The translations under genes were made by a program, and so were the position numbers. Below are positions 11,539 through 23,540 of a stretch of 49,103 nt of DNA, piece after piece. The DNA comes from Fragilaria radians (Eukaryota; Bacillariophyta; Fragilariophyceae; Fragilariales; Fragilariaceae): the NCBI GenBank assembly GCA_900642245.1, contig CAAAJI010000009.1:515717-564819 (forward strand), read 5' to 3'. The notes beneath the pieces are model-generated. The model did no database searches. It was not told where the DNA came from and saw only the letters and a list, made by a program, of their open reading frames with translations. Each line of letters opens with the position of its first letter. Position 1 is the stretch's first letter.

Positions 11539-12428
11539 ATGTTAGCAAGAAGCACAATTTTCATTCTTATCTTCATGCCGTTTGTACAAGGATCACTTTC
11601 TAATAATCCTCTAGCAACGTTTGCGAGTAAAGATTTACAAATTCGGGACATGGAAGCAGAAACTATGCCAAGTTTGTTTGGTCCCGAAGAAGCACAATAC
11701 GATAGGTATGCCGCTTGTCTCGCAGCCACTGAGGGCTTGAGACGATTGCGGGATAAGAAACTTGGTAACCGCAGATTTCTTCGAGATACAGATGAAATGA
11801 CGCAAGCGCAAAGGCGAATCAACTCAGAATATGTTTTAAATTCTTCCAAAGTCCTTGAAGCGATGGGAATGTCAGTTAGTCAATTCAATCAACTTGGAAG
11901 ACAAGTAGGAGCAGATCCTGAATTAAAAGAGAAGGTGAGGGTTGTATAATGTATGAAAAGTTCAATATTCTTAATACAATCTTACGTGCAAAGATCGATC
12001 ATTAGGTCATTGAACAAGCCTACCTTTATCGCATGGCAGGAACGTTAGATATGGATCGAGTGCCGTTGGTAGAAGACCCAACAGCAGAAAAACTTCTCAA
12101 AACTTCTCGTAAGAAGCGAGTTGAACTGTTCTGCAACAGTATGCAAGAAATTGAGCAGTTACGTGAGGACCAAATGAAGCGATTGAAGCGCTCACTTCAC
12201 GTGCAACAACTTCCTCCTGGTATGAACTTGAGTGATCCAGCAGTAATGCCCTTTTTATCACCTAAAGTCCGTGCGGTAGTAGAAGCTTTCCCTCTCCAAG
12301 CCGAACAAATTGTCAAGAAATATGGACTCAATTCTGACGAATTCAATCGTATGTTGGAAGAAGCTAAGGCCAACCCTTTGTTTCGATATCGTGTAGAAAA
12401 GTATATAAAAGAATCTGAAGACAAGTGA
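11539..12428 (+). CDS. Secreted DUF4168-like protein with two repeats
   Basis: Two exons, 11539-11934 and 12006-12428, joined across a 71-nt GTGAGG...TTAG intron (phase 0, rebuilding ELKEKVIEQAYLYRM). 272 aa. Residues 1-18 (MLARSTIFILIFMPFVQG) are a signal peptide. Two similar blocks follow. The first (about 53-140) runs from YDRYAACLAATEGLRRL to MGMSVSQFNQLGRQVGADPE. The second (about 205-268) runs from VRAVVEAFPLQ to YGLNSDEFNRMLEEAKANP. The pattern 'helix, then G(L/M)S..FN.......DP....(R/K)V' is that of DUF4168 (PF13767), which I know from cyanobacteria and photosynthetic algae. Function unknown. Entry to the secretory pathway or plastid is inferred from the presequence; no Phe is present at the +1 site typical of diatom plastid proteins. 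Confidence 0.72.
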
Positions 12429-14038
12429 TGTCTCTCGGATGTCTTTTGTCAATTATACAAACTTGTAGAACTAACTCCATAATAGCTTGTCGTCTTCATC
12501 GTCACTGTTATGACAAGTTCTTAATTTTTAAGTTAGAAATAGCTTCTATATTTGTGATTAACAGTAAACCAAGTTAAATGGCTTGAAAGAAGTGTCAGTG
12601 ATTTAGTCCATGATTCTACTAAGTACGCATAAATGTATCCTCCATCTTCATAATCTTCTACTCTAATCATCAAATGAATAAGCAAAAGTACATCAGCAAA
12701 GGCGAGTGAATGTGGTAGCTAACCATTCATTTACGTATACCTGCCTTTGAAATTGGAAAGCAAAAAATGCTTTCAGATATGTTGTTACTCTCACTCTGGA
12801 TTCCTCTGATAATTGCAAAAGTTCCTGAATAAAGTTGCTTTTCTGTCAATTGAAATATTTCATCAATCTCTTTGACCTCTCGGCTTCGTATACGCTATTT
12901 TCAGATCATCAATGACTCAGTAACAGATTCTTGGACACAAAGTGGAAAACGTTATGATAACAAAATTTTATTATCATACAAGAAGGAATGTCAGCTTAAT
13001 TGTGTAAAGAAAGTTTAGTCTAGATTACTTGCTGATTTCTTCAGTTTTCTATTTGTGTGTACAGAAGTGCACCTTTCTGCAGTGTCTAGTGACATTTGAC
13101 CAATCTTCCTTTTCTTGATTTACTCTTCTCCCTAGAAGAAATTCTCAATCAACTAGATCAAGAAAGAACATGGGGAAAATCAATTCAGATTGCAAAAGGT
13201 GATGGTAACAGTCAACATGGATATTTGAAATTCACTTTGTGCGCTGCTTCAAGTGCATGAACAGTACAGAGAAATCTATATCTGTGAGAAAATAGTACTC
13301 ACATTGTAATAGATTGGCCTACAAAAATGGACTGTCGATATGAAATGGACAAATTCATGACAGCCGTTTGTTGCTCTGTTACTTCGTGACAGAAAAATGA
13401 TTAGTGATCGATCGAAGCTAGGAGAGATTTTGCTCACACAAAAGTGTCACTGTTTTCTGACACTTCTGACACTGTAAGATTCCTATAAGGAATTAATTTG
13501 AACCATTTTGCTGCTGAATTACAAATTTTCAGCATATGGATCACTTGGGGCCTCTTGATCTTTGTTGTTGTCTAAGACCTTATGTGGTCTCCATCAGTCC
13601 TAGTCCAAGGGTCAACTTGAGTATTTTTGATTGTAAACTATCCATACACGATTCTCTGCCTAACTATTTGGTACATTCCACATGAATTACAGCATTTTTG
13701 GAGCTAAAACCTTGGCTATGCAAACGTTTCTCTCTTGTTAATGTCTGGTCTGCTAACCTACATGAGCAAAATACTTAAGATACCAAGTTAATATGCCTTG
13801 CTGTAGAGTCAGTGATTTATCATCTATACTTCAGTTAGTAATATACCAGTGACGTTTTCCTTCCCTTTTCTGCACATCAATCCTGATGTTCAGCAAAACG
13901 ATGGTGGTGTTGGATCAATTCGAAAAACAATTATTTTGAGTTGTAACTGCTGAAGGGATTGAGTTTTAAAATAAATTGTAAATGAAAGAGTAACTTATAA
14001 TAGAAAACCTTAAGCTATAACACAACTTTGTTGTTCAA
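12429..14038. other. Gene-free interval (1.6 kb)
   Basis: No supported gene. Two diverged direct copies of a roughly 50-bp stretch (about 12563-12612 and 13780-13830, both beginning accaagttaa and sharing gtcagtgattta) lie 1.2 kb apart. They may be edges of an old insertion. Confidence 0.45.
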
Positions 14039-15874
14039 TCACGATAAAGGTGTTTTACGACTGCTGCCTGTCCTCTGAAGAAGACTTCTAAAACTATTCC
14101 CTAGTCGCTCCATTGCAAACTCAAGATTTTGGACACGAACCTTTTGAACCGTTCTGCGGCGGTCTTGTTGTGCTTTATATGTACGCTTTACCATCTTCCC
14201 AATGTCTTCCTTTGAGTATCCCATCTTGAACAATATACCCTCTCGAGTGTGTGATGAAAGCATCAAAGCATCACCATAGCGACGATGTCTTCCATTATCG
14301 TGCTCTGCAACTAAATGTGTTGTCTCCTGAAGAATGTTCCATCCAAGGGCAATTGCAGGTCCTTCGGTAACAGCAGGGTTGTTGTCCAGGATAGTATTGT
14401 ATTCCCTTACATATACGTTATCAAAGCAAAGAATTTTGCGACGACGAGTGGTAGAATCAGTACGCTTTACTTGAAAAGAGCTTGCGATTGAAGATCGTCG
14501 CGGTTTTTTGGCCTTCCAGGATAATCCTCGTAAGACTTGAGAGTTCTTTTTAACATGTTGATCAGAAGAGTCGGAATCGTCATCTGAATCTTCTGAATCA
14601 TCACTTGAATCATCGCTGCTGCTTGTGCTCTTAGAGAAGTTCACATGTTCATCCATAAAACGATGACCCGATACCTGTGACAGCATATCAGTTACTCCAC
14701 TAATCTCAGATATCACACTTACGGCATCTTGATCACGATGTGCGTCCGTAGGTACTTTGATGTATTTTGAAACCAAGCTGTCCTTAGAATCTTGTGCATC
14801 GAAAGCACTATCTGGGTTTTGTCCCTCGCTTTCATGAAGCCCCAATAAGTATGACCGAAATTCTGTTGGAAGTGCTAGGAATAGTTCCTCAGGGGAGGAT
14901 ACTTCAGAAAATGATCCTTGAGCTGACATCTGGATTTCCGATGTTGATGACTCTGCCTTGGGGACATCAGCACATGCTAATGATCTTGAATCTGTTACTG
15001 GCCCCGAAGGCTCAGGATCCAAATCTGTTTTTTGAGAGTTTAGCCCTCCATTCAGGTCTTGAAATTTTTCTCTTAGTACTCTACTCTGGCAATTAGATAA
15101 CTTCATTGTGGACACTGAAATATCTGGGGAAAGAATATCTCCATTTGGAGCCCCGACTGCGAGGGCTTTAAATATATTGGAGCCTGGCCCTCGAATCGAT
15201 GGCTTCGGTTGTTTGGATGGAGAAGTAAGAATGGATGAAGTAGTCGTAGGTGCAATAGACGGAGGGTCTACCGATGTCCAATCTCGCTTCAACTCTTTTC
15301 CCTGCGTAGTTTTAATATCTTTTCGAGAAATGCTTGAGCTCTGAGAGCCGCAAACTGATGGCTCAGGAGACTGTAAACTAGAATAAAATCCAGATTGTTC
15401 CCGCTCAAATTGTTTTTCTTGAGAAAAATCATCTTGGAGCATCTTCAGGAAGAATTCTTTGTTCGAGTTTGTCGAAAGTGTTTTAGAAAAGAAAGTGCAT
15501 AGCTCCTCAACAAGGTGCTCCTCGCGTTCAGTTACCGTAGTTTCGTTATCGTCATCATCGACAAACTTGTCTTTCTTTTTCTTCCTTTTTTTGGAATTCG
15601 CGTCTTTTGCTTTCTTCCTTTTCGATTTTTTTTTAGATTTCTTCTTCTTCTTCTCGTCGTGATTGGTTTCACTGTCAAGAGAGGGGTAAGGACTTCGACA
15701 ACTAGAGTTTGTAGAAGAAGATCTCTTCGACCCATCTAAAGATTGGTATTCACTTGAGTCATCACCAAACACTTGATCCCTTGTCGTGTCCTGACCTTTT
15801 AAGGCGACATTCCACTCTATTTCATTGCTTGGATTGGAATCATGTTCTTCATGCATAAGTGATGAAGCTGACAT
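14039..15874 (-). CDS. Large REY-box protein with Lys-rich and acidic Ser-rich stretches
   Basis: Single coding exon, 611 aa from the ATG of MSASSLMHEE. An upstream codon in the same frame lies just before a TTATAG that may be the acceptor of a leader intron. Residues about 75-100 are a dense Lys/Arg tract (KKKKKSKKKSKRKKAK), a likely nuclear signal. Residues about 110-165 are helical and charged. A long low-complexity Ser/Pro region follows, then an acidic Ser/Asp tract (SSSDDSSDDSEDSDDDSDSS, about 425-445). The only folded-looking part is C-terminal (about 480-600): VYVREYNTILDNNPAVTEGP, then AIALGWNI, then basic helices ending near LEFAMERL. The block matches the REY box of the 5382-5936 protein. 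Function unknown. The mix of NLS, acidic tract and conserved box suggests a nuclear regulatory or scaffold role, which is inference. Confidence 0.8.
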   Translation of the reverse strand: MSASSLMHEEHDSNPSNEIEWNVALKGQDTTRDQVFGDDSSEYQSLDGSKRSSSTNSSCRSPYPSLDSETNHDEKKKKKSKKKSKRKKAKDANSKKRKKKKDKFVDDDDNETTVTEREEHLVEELCTFFSKTLSTNSNKEFFLKMLQDDFSQEKQFEREQSGFYSSLQSPEPSVCGSQSSSISRKDIKTTQGKELKRDWTSVDPPSIAPTTTSSILTSPSKQPKPSIRGPGSNIFKALAVGAPNGDILSPDISVSTMKLSNCQSRVLREKFQDLNGGLNSQKTDLDPEPSGPVTDSRSLACADVPKAESSTSEIQMSAQGSFSEVSSPEELFLALPTEFRSYLLGLHESEGQNPDSAFDAQDSKDSLVSKYIKVPTDAHRDQDAVSVISEISGVTDMLSQVSGHRFMDEHVNFSKSTSSSDDSSDDSEDSDDDSDSSDQHVKKNSQVLRGLSWKAKKPRRSSIASSFQVKRTDSTTRRRKILCFDNVYVREYNTILDNNPAVTEGPAIALGWNILQETTHLVAEHDNGRHRRYGDALMLSSHTREGILFKMGYSKEDIGKMVKRTYKAQQDRRRTVQKVRVQNLEFAMERLGNSFRSLLQRTGSSRKTPLS

Positions 15875-16543
15875 GTTGCGAAATCTATAAATCACTTTGT
15901 ATCAATAAGTAAGAAATTGACCATACGTATTGGGACCAAAATTTCAATGTTCGTGTGCTCGTCGATTAGAAAATTTGTCAGAGCAGTCATTAACATGGGT
16001 TCTGGTAGAAAATAACATAGTATAATAATGGATATGTAAATGTTGTTGCTAAAAGTCATCTTCCACAACGAACGCGATGTATGCGACCAGAACATACAGT
16101 ATCGGTAGTGGCAAAAAGAAATTGCTAAAATTGCATGCCAACTCAACCCAACCTACTATGGGAACTTCATTTTTTTTCAACTTTACTCACTCACTGTCTC
16201 TTTTTTCCTAATTTGCCTACTCATCATCCTCTTTTAAGAAGCCTTGACTTCTGCCCTTTGCTATCTTGAAGCCTTTTCTTCACCTTCTATCCCAATTAAT
16301 CAAAATATTTTTCTTGCTGCTACATCCGTTGGAGACTCACAGGGAACATCAAATACATTTGGGAAGATAAAGGAAATGTCCATGCTTTGTTCACTCCGTT
16401 TTAAGTTCGTTAAATCTTTTTGAGTCCTCTCTCTGAAATGATGGTAATTCAATCGTCAATTACATTTAAGTTGCTTTTCCAAAATTAAATCCGGAATCCT
16501 CATGATGAAATAAGTATATTTGAAGCAGGATTCATTCCCGATA

Positions 16544-16956
16544 CTTCCCAATTCTCCTGGATTCTTTCAAGGGATAAGTAAAAGTCTGAGAAACTGTCCA
16601 GACTACAAACTTTATGGATAGTCTCTTAATTTTGGAGTAGAATGTCTTCTATGGCCAATCTAATTTATCAATCATGGGTGAGTAACCTTTCTATCTGATC
16701 AAATCTTGGTATTATGAGATGAATCCAAAGGATAATTTATATTCACTAGCCTTCTAGTTTTTGCCTCATCAGTATGAAATGCATATAATCACTTCCCAAG
16801 TCTCCTAGATCATTTCAAGGGATACATAAAATTCGGAGTAAACCAGAATGCACTCTTCATTCAAAGTCTCGTAATTTTGGTCAATGAAAGAACTGAGCGA
16901 CCTAAATTTCTATCTTAACTAATTTATATTCACTCACAATCTAGCTTTTGACTTTG
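16544..16956 (+). repeat. Diverged tandem duplication, offset about 190-250 bp
   Basis: 16544-16636 and 16792-16880 align along their length: cttccca.tctcct.gat, ..ttcaagggata.., and finally gtctc.taattttgg. A second pair, 16735-16770 and 16920-16956, shares taatttatattcact and ctag.ttttg. The block therefore looks like an old tandem duplication that has diverged by substitutions and indels. Confidence 0.55.
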
Positions 16957-19595
16957 GCACTTTGCGTAGATTTTGTCGGTGAAAGCAGGAAAAATTGCAT
17001 CATTAAGGGATGAAGATCCAGGTATGTGGTTCACTAACTTTCAGTTGGAAGATATGGGATCATAGATGCTTCGTTTCTAGCTCATGTGTTGAACAAATAG
17101 CTTCACAAATGCCTACGAGTACATATGGTTTTTGTTTGAAAATCGCTGTGGAAACAAAGAGTCCCGTTGGAATTTAATGACTTACAAGTAGAGATATCCT
17201 TGTGATTTCAGATGATGTCATCCCGATCATAATAAATAAAAAATTGATTTGACACACGAGAAGTCTCTTATTTTAGTCCGTTCAGAGTGAAATATGTGGA
17301 GCGCTAGTAGATTGTAAGTCAACATGTGATCCAATAGGCAATTTTGAATGATCTGAAACTACTAAAAGAAAGCTGGGCAGTAAAAAGCTATCTTCTTTGA
17401 CATGTTAAAGAGACAGGACGAGAATCAATCGAATAATGATTCGAGAAGAAAAGGTCGTAGATAGTACATCGAATGTTGCCTTAATTACAATATACAAGTG
17501 TGATTCCTTCTCGAACCATTCAATGGGAAGAGATGAGAGTCTTTTCATGTGACTAAAATGCCCACTGCTGTAGGAAATGCTAGCTCCAAAAATTAATGTA
17601 TTAAAGTGTAGTTCAACAAGATATCAATGTTTGCGATCGACATTCTACCTTCCATTAATTTATCGAATGGAGTCTGTCCTTCTTTATCCATGGTAATGTC
17701 TAGATTAACCAAAGTTGGCAGTTTTACTACTCCTTGACTGGACGTTTGACAAGGAACCAGTATTGCCTCTAGCGTTAATCTATGTAATATGTTGTATTGC
17801 CTAGGATCTACAACAGATTTACTTTTATTTGTGTCTATGAATGATTATGTGTAGCTTGAGACGAATGTATGTCTCCTGCAAATTCGACTTTCATTTATAG
17901 GTTTGTGCAATTTGACTACCAACTTATATTTGTTCTCGTTCCTTTTTGCTATTGTAATTATCCATTCCATCTTTTAAGCGAAGAATTGGATACTAGGAAC
18001 GAAACTTATGCAAGCTTTTAAGGAATCAATTGTTCAATGTGTGTGAATTCGTTCTGTCAGATACCACCAAGCGTTGGATTAAAATTTTGGAGTGACAAAG
18101 TATTAGCCAGGTCCTTTTAAGGTTTTTTCTGTAAAGGTTAGTTCACATGGAATTCTTGACCGGAATTTATGGCTGATGGCATTTAGAGTAATTCTATACA
18201 TGAATTAAAACATAGGTAACAGGTATCTGGGGCAAAGAAGGCAAGAAGTTATATTGCATAAGAAGGTGCAATCATTGAGCAAGTACTCAATGTTTTAGCG
18301 ATTTCAATTGAAAATCTGGAAGGTATTAATCTATTTGATAATCTTTGGAATCTACTGCAAAGACAAAATAAATTTGAAATTCTCCAGAATCTATTGCAGA
18401 GACTATTTGCCTTTGCCACACAGTATGATGGTGTTTGCCTGATAACAAGCGTTCGATATATAGGGTTGACAACACTTGCTTTAGAACTAGAATCACATGT
18501 CAAAGAAATAGTACAAAATTATTGATTTCGTGATTTCTCTTGAATATTAGGATAGGTGCCAAACGTTTCTACACAAAATGATCGAAAAATCACTTTTCTG
18601 ATTGTTCGAAGCTTTATACTAAGCGTAACGTAAGAAAATCAAAAATGCGAAGATGATAAAGACACAGAGTGGTCATTGCCTGAGGGGATTTACCAAATAT
18701 CAATGAAAACTTGCGAGTGACACAATCAATTGTCAATATCACATGAAAGTACAATAATTTCGAAGTTTATTAAGCTTGAATCTAATATTTAAGGCATGTT
18801 ATGTCTTCCAGGCCATACTCCGAGTATAAGGCAACATTCATTTTCTTTATGCTATGCAACCTTTTGCAGAGCACGATAAAACAAAGTGCATATCCATTAC
18901 CTACTAGTAATTTTGTATCCTCCATGAAAACAATGATCATAATTGCAATTACTAATACCAACTCTCCAAACTTATTTTTACGACATTTTTTGCTAGACCG
19001 AAAAAAGTTTGGCTCTTGTCCTTTGTATTGACTTCATTAAAGTTTATTGCCGTGAAAGTTGTGAACTCGGTTTTTTCAAAGCATTGTGTTAAGAGGACTA
19101 CAAAGATGAAGAAGAAGCTTCAAAAGAGATTCCAGTGAAAAGTTGTAATTCCAAAAATTAGATTGAACTAAAGGTTTTGTCGTATCCTTAAATTGATTGG
19201 CCTCAAGAAAATATTCTTTATCTCTAATGGATAACCCTAAACAAATATAAAACTAAAATCAACTGAACGTAGGGGATATTTCCAATAGCATTGGCTCAAA
19301 CCACTTTTCTAAACGATAAACTTAATTTTTATCTAAGCATCGCCACAATCAGAATAGATGACTTCTATGGCCGGACTTTAAACGATGTAATCAATTTTCA
19401 GGATTATCTCCAAAGCACATAACTCTATTTGATTCGTACCTATTTACATTGGGCAAAGGTAGAAAACTTTCCTTTCCTTCAATCCCTTCATTTGTAGCTT
19501 TGATAAAACGTTCGACACGTTCTCTTGTTGAAACAATATCTTGTATCTGGCATACCTTGACGCATGAGCATAGTAGATAGCACTTAGATTTATGA

Positions 19596-19790
19596 GGTCA
19601 GGGGCAATAATCAGTCTTTGTATGAACTAATAGGCTATGAGATGTAGTTGTGTACCGGTATCGTAGAGGCCCGTTGTTAAAATGTAGGAGTAAGTAAAGA
19701 GAATAAGAATGTTCAATGTATTTACAAATCGATTACATGATCACAAATATGGATGATAACAGATAGTATTTCACCAGCCAAATTTAGTGA
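19596..19790 (+). repeat. Dispersed repeat, copy A
   Basis: Shares with copy B (23541-23740) the ordered blocks gcaataatcagtct, tgtagttgtgta, gtatcg, agagaataagaat and tacaaatc, and a tail of the type ata.ttatttca.cc.aa. Divergence and small indels suggest an old interspersed element. No coding capacity is visible. Confidence 0.6.
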
Positions 19791-20293
19791 TGATTAATTA
19801 TCGCATAAAAAAAGAAAGTTTATGCATTATTTTTCCAAAAACAAAGTATCAATTTTGGAAAGTTACAATAATTCAAGTTAAGATAAATAGAATGCTAGAC
19901 AAGAGTGCATAGGTTTAAAACTGAGTTCAATCATCTAAATTTGCTTTACAATCTCAGATGGGATTCTCTTAAATGCATTAAACTTGCATCGTGTTGAAAA
20001 TCAAGCCTTTTACCATACTTGTGTCCTCCCTTTAGCCGTGTTTTCTGTGAATGGGTTTCCCAGAAGTCAAGGCATTCTTTTCTCGATTTCCTTCGTTGTT
20101 GCATGTCCAATACCAATTTGGCAAACCCTTCACACTACGCGAAAAGAAGAATAATGTGTCCTATGTATATCATATTTTCACTGATAAAAGTGTTCATGTT
20201 TTAATGATGTGAGCTCTTTATCTTGCTACTATGTTACTCCTTAACTAAATTGGTTACAGAACATGCAATATCACTGTGTTATCATATCGATTC

Positions 20294-21491
20294 TCATCGA
20301 CAGGTCCATAGACTGTGCACTAAATCCCCTAAGAAACTTTCTTTTGCTAAGGCTTCAGGTTCGTGGTAGGCTTCTTGTTTTGTGAGAACAACAGTGTTGT
20401 CATCATCAACTGCAGTAAACATTCCACAGCTTTGTTCGGAAACAACTTTCTCTGATGCCACGGCCATACCGTTCACTCCATTTCTAATTAGGAGCTGATC
20501 TTCATCAGTTGGCGGCTTGGGGGTAACAAACATGGTTTCGACAAAATCTTGAGTACAAGTATCAGCAACTTCTACATCAATCAAATGGGCCATCTCATTT
20601 GTCCCCACAGACTTTTCAGTCGCTTCTATTGAAGCTCCGTGGTATTGTCCATTATCTTCATGGTTGATTCCATTTGCATCTGATTCAACAAAAGTGTCCA
20701 ACTTTTGGGATTTTGATTCATTTCTTGCATTACTGTTTCCTGCAACTCGATACTTGTCACTAAAAATAGAGTACCCAGAAGTGCTTTCTGCACCAGTGTA
20801 CCTATCGAAAATGTTTGTGTCCCCGGTTTTGGAGAAATCAGATAACTTTGACTTTTCATTTTGGGGAAGCCTAGAGGTCGAGCGAGACTTCACATCTTTC
20901 TTGATCAGAGCTTCCGATTTGGTACCTGATGCCTTTTTATCTCTGACGTTCTTCCGATTTGCCGATTTCCTTTCTTGTTCAATTAGGTGCTTTTGACGAG
21001 AAATCTGTTCTTCGTATAGCTGACGCTTAAGTAAAATCTGTTGCTCGTGCATTTGTTGCTCGAGTAGCTTTTGACGCATTTTTTGAAGGGCCAAAAGTTC
21101 TACCATACGTTTTTCTTGCGTGGCAAGAACATCTCTTGAAGCTGAAGCGCCAGAAGGTTCCATTTGTTCCTTCCCCTTCATATGGGGAGGATCAAACCTT
21201 GGACTGTCATCCCTTTCCTCTGGCAGTGACTGAGCAGAACGTCGATTACCCTTAGCGTTCGACTGAGGAACTCTCCTCTCCACTGGATTCTTTGGTGTAT
21301 AAGCTTCATTAGAGAATCGTTGATACAAATTCCTATTTCAGAACATACCAACTTACAACATCTGACGCTCTGGGGCCCTCGGGGCTTATGGGATCTCTTT
21401 TCAAGGCCTTTTCTTCCCTCTTGCGTTGAATAAGCCTCAGTTCTTCTGCTGCAGACCTTCGTCCTGCTGGTGTAGATCGAGATCTAATCAT
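20294..21491 (-). CDS. Gln/Arg/Lys-rich coiled-coil protein, unrecognised
   Basis: Two exons. Exon 1 (21491-21357) encodes 45 residues starting MIRSRSTPAGRRSAAEELRL and ends at a good GTAAGT donor; read through, it would stop ten codons later. Exon 2 runs to 20294. The acceptor is uncertain. I favour CTCAG before 21262 (94-nt intron, phase 0, 367 aa total). An AAG acceptor a little upstream would also keep frame. Residues about 85-160 form a long coiled coil rich in Gln and Glu (KRMVELLALQKMRQKLLEQQ and onward), followed by a Lys-rich stretch. The rest is polar and probably disordered, ending FLGDLVHSLWTCR. No enzyme motif, TM segment or signal peptide is seen. A structural or cytoskeletal partner role is possible but unsupported. 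Confidence 0.65.
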
Positions 21492-22046
21492 GCTTGTAAT
21501 CCTGCTGAATCCAATGGTATGTCTAGAATTTTATGGCAGGCTTCAGTAGTATCGAGCCGTTGAGAACTTGCGGTTGAAAGCGAAAGATAACCGATAAGGC
21601 CGTTGTACTCGTCGTAGGAACAGTAGAATTTCCGATATTTTACCTAAGCTTAAGAGAAATTATTTAGGATGCAATTTGTTTGCACATTAATCACTTCACT
21701 TAAACAAATTAAGGAATCGGCCTGTTCAGAATCCAAAAAGTATTATTTGCTCGATAGAGTAAAGTCCGTGGTTTCCTTTCTCCCTTTCTCTAAACATATG
21801 CGTGAAAGCTCTTCAAAAAGAGACTAGTGTTATTGAATAGAGTGAAAATCTCCTGTAGCCTTGATTTGAAATTAGAAAATGGGTCCACTAAATGGTATGA
21901 AATCAAGGTTGAAATGCTATGCTATGTTGTCTACTCTAAAACTATCTTTTTCTTTCCAAGAGACTCCTTTCGACAATTTTGTCACCTCTTTTTCTTACTC
22001 ACCTCTGTTTCTTACTACACACATCACCTAGCTTCCCTCAAGTTGA

Positions 22047-22902
22047 GATCAATTAGGCCGGTGCATACAAAACATCCACATCCTGGTTCTGGACGTATTT
22101 TAGAAATTTTAATCCTTTTGTGGTGCAAAACGTCCAAATTACAAATCGGATGTTTTGTAATGTGCTTTGTTTTCCGGGTTTTTACAAAGTGTTGGGGATG
22201 TTTTGCTGGAAAACAAAACATCCAAATACCAGCAGGCCTGTACATTATACATACAGACCTAGCCATTGAGACAATACCATGAATTGTTCCTGCAAAAAGA
22301 GGTATCCACGTGACACACACACATGTTTTTCATTGCAAAACCTCCACCTTGGAGTAACATCACTTTCTTCATTGATCCTCTCACACCTTCTCCATTTTCA
22401 GGTAAACCATAACAAAAAAGGATTGTGTTTTCAGGCTGGTTTGGATCACCAAAACAATATTGGTACATTTTTTTCATAATGATTTCACCTTTCATGCTTT
22501 CACCTGATCGAAAAATGTAACGTGAGCCATACCAAGCAAAGGCAATCAGTGCTTGAAGCTCCCACAAGAGCCTTTGGCTGACAAAACTTTTTCTGTTATT
22601 TGCCTTCGTTTTTGTCTTGAAACAAATGACAAAGAAGTAACGTTACTATGCGTTCGTTGTTTTCTCGGAAATCAACCAATTCGTAATTTCAAGAGTGTTG
22701 CACTAGCCCACCCTAAAAAAATAAAATGAAAATAATCATTCTTGAATACATGTATTTGGACATTTTGTGATTGTGTTTTGTATTTTAGGTGAGGGAAAGA
22801 ATATGCCATTATTTCTGAATTTTACAAAACGTCCATAACCTGGATGTGGACGCTTTGTAATGCAAAGATGTTTTGTAGCCATAAGGATTGGCCTTAGTGA
22901 TC
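22047..22902. mobile_element. Non-autonomous element with terminal inverted repeats (MITE or foldback type)
   Basis: The left end (22047-22104) and the reverse complement of the right end (22822-22902) align over some 45 positions: GATCA.T.AGGCC, then TACAAAACATC, then CACATCC.GGTT.TGGACGT. The right arm carries one extra copy of the ACAAAACATC segment. The motif ACAAAACRTCC and its inverse occur about nine times near the two ends (near 22067, 22091, 22126, 22148, 22197, 22214, 22824, 22849, 22868), some paired as hairpins. Subterminal arrays like this usually bind a transposase. No transposase is encoded within. Target-site duplication is unclear. Confidence 0.65.
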
Positions 22903-23540
22903 AAATTTTGAAAATTCTTTGCGTTTCTCCGACGTTTGTTGATTTTTCTCCTCATTGGTAGGAAATCAGCAAACTTAGTCTACCTTCCAAGAAATGTTAG
23001 GTCATGTCGCATACACAAATCAGTCTATACTGAATTTAAAATCGAATGAGATCATGTAATTTGTATATCACAATATTATGGACATCAACGAAGGAAGTGA
23101 CATATCCAATGGAAAGTAAACATCACACTGTGTTTCCTGTGTATTATTCTACATTTCAAACTTACAATTCAACAGTAGTGAAGTTAAAATGGAATTAAAA
23201 AATAGATCTAAGATGGAAGTTAACAAGAAAACAAATTATTTGAATCGAAGTACATCATAAAGAAAAATGGGTCTAATCGGTGAAACAAGGCCATAAAAAA
23301 GTTGTTGGAGAGAAAAACCAAATACCTAAATTAATAAGGACTTTTATTTTTCATTAAAGTATTCTGGATTCAAGAAAAGCAGCTAAGATTCATTATCTGA
23401 AGAACCTCTGAATACCTAACTCTAAGTCACCCTTTATAAGTATTGCTGCATGTGATACTTACATTAATGTACATGCAACATCGAAAAATAATGTCTAGGG
23501 GACTGACAACAACAAAAATCTATTTTTAAAAGAGATTTAA

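Larger units (their letters stand above)
15875..20293. other. Gene-free interval (4.4 kb) with diverged repeats
   Basis: No open frame with protein-like character. It contains a local diverged duplication at 16544-16956 and one copy of a dispersed repeat at 19596-19790, listed separately. Confidence 0.5.

Noticed and set aside
11351..11545. 64-codon frame upstream of the DUF4168-like gene
   Set aside because: It overlaps the real start in another frame and lacks any supporting motif; more likely leader sequence.
15459..15739. Phe/Leu-rich plus-strand frames resembling membrane proteins
   Set aside because: They are the antisense of the Lys-rich tract of the large REY-box protein.
21827..22282. 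151-codon plus-strand frame
   Set aside because: It runs from unrelated DNA into the left arm of the TIR element and has no conserved feature or splice partner.
22259..22567. 102-codon minus-strand frame inside the TIR element
   Set aside because: Considered as a transposase fragment, but it shows no DDE, zinc-finger or other transposase motif.
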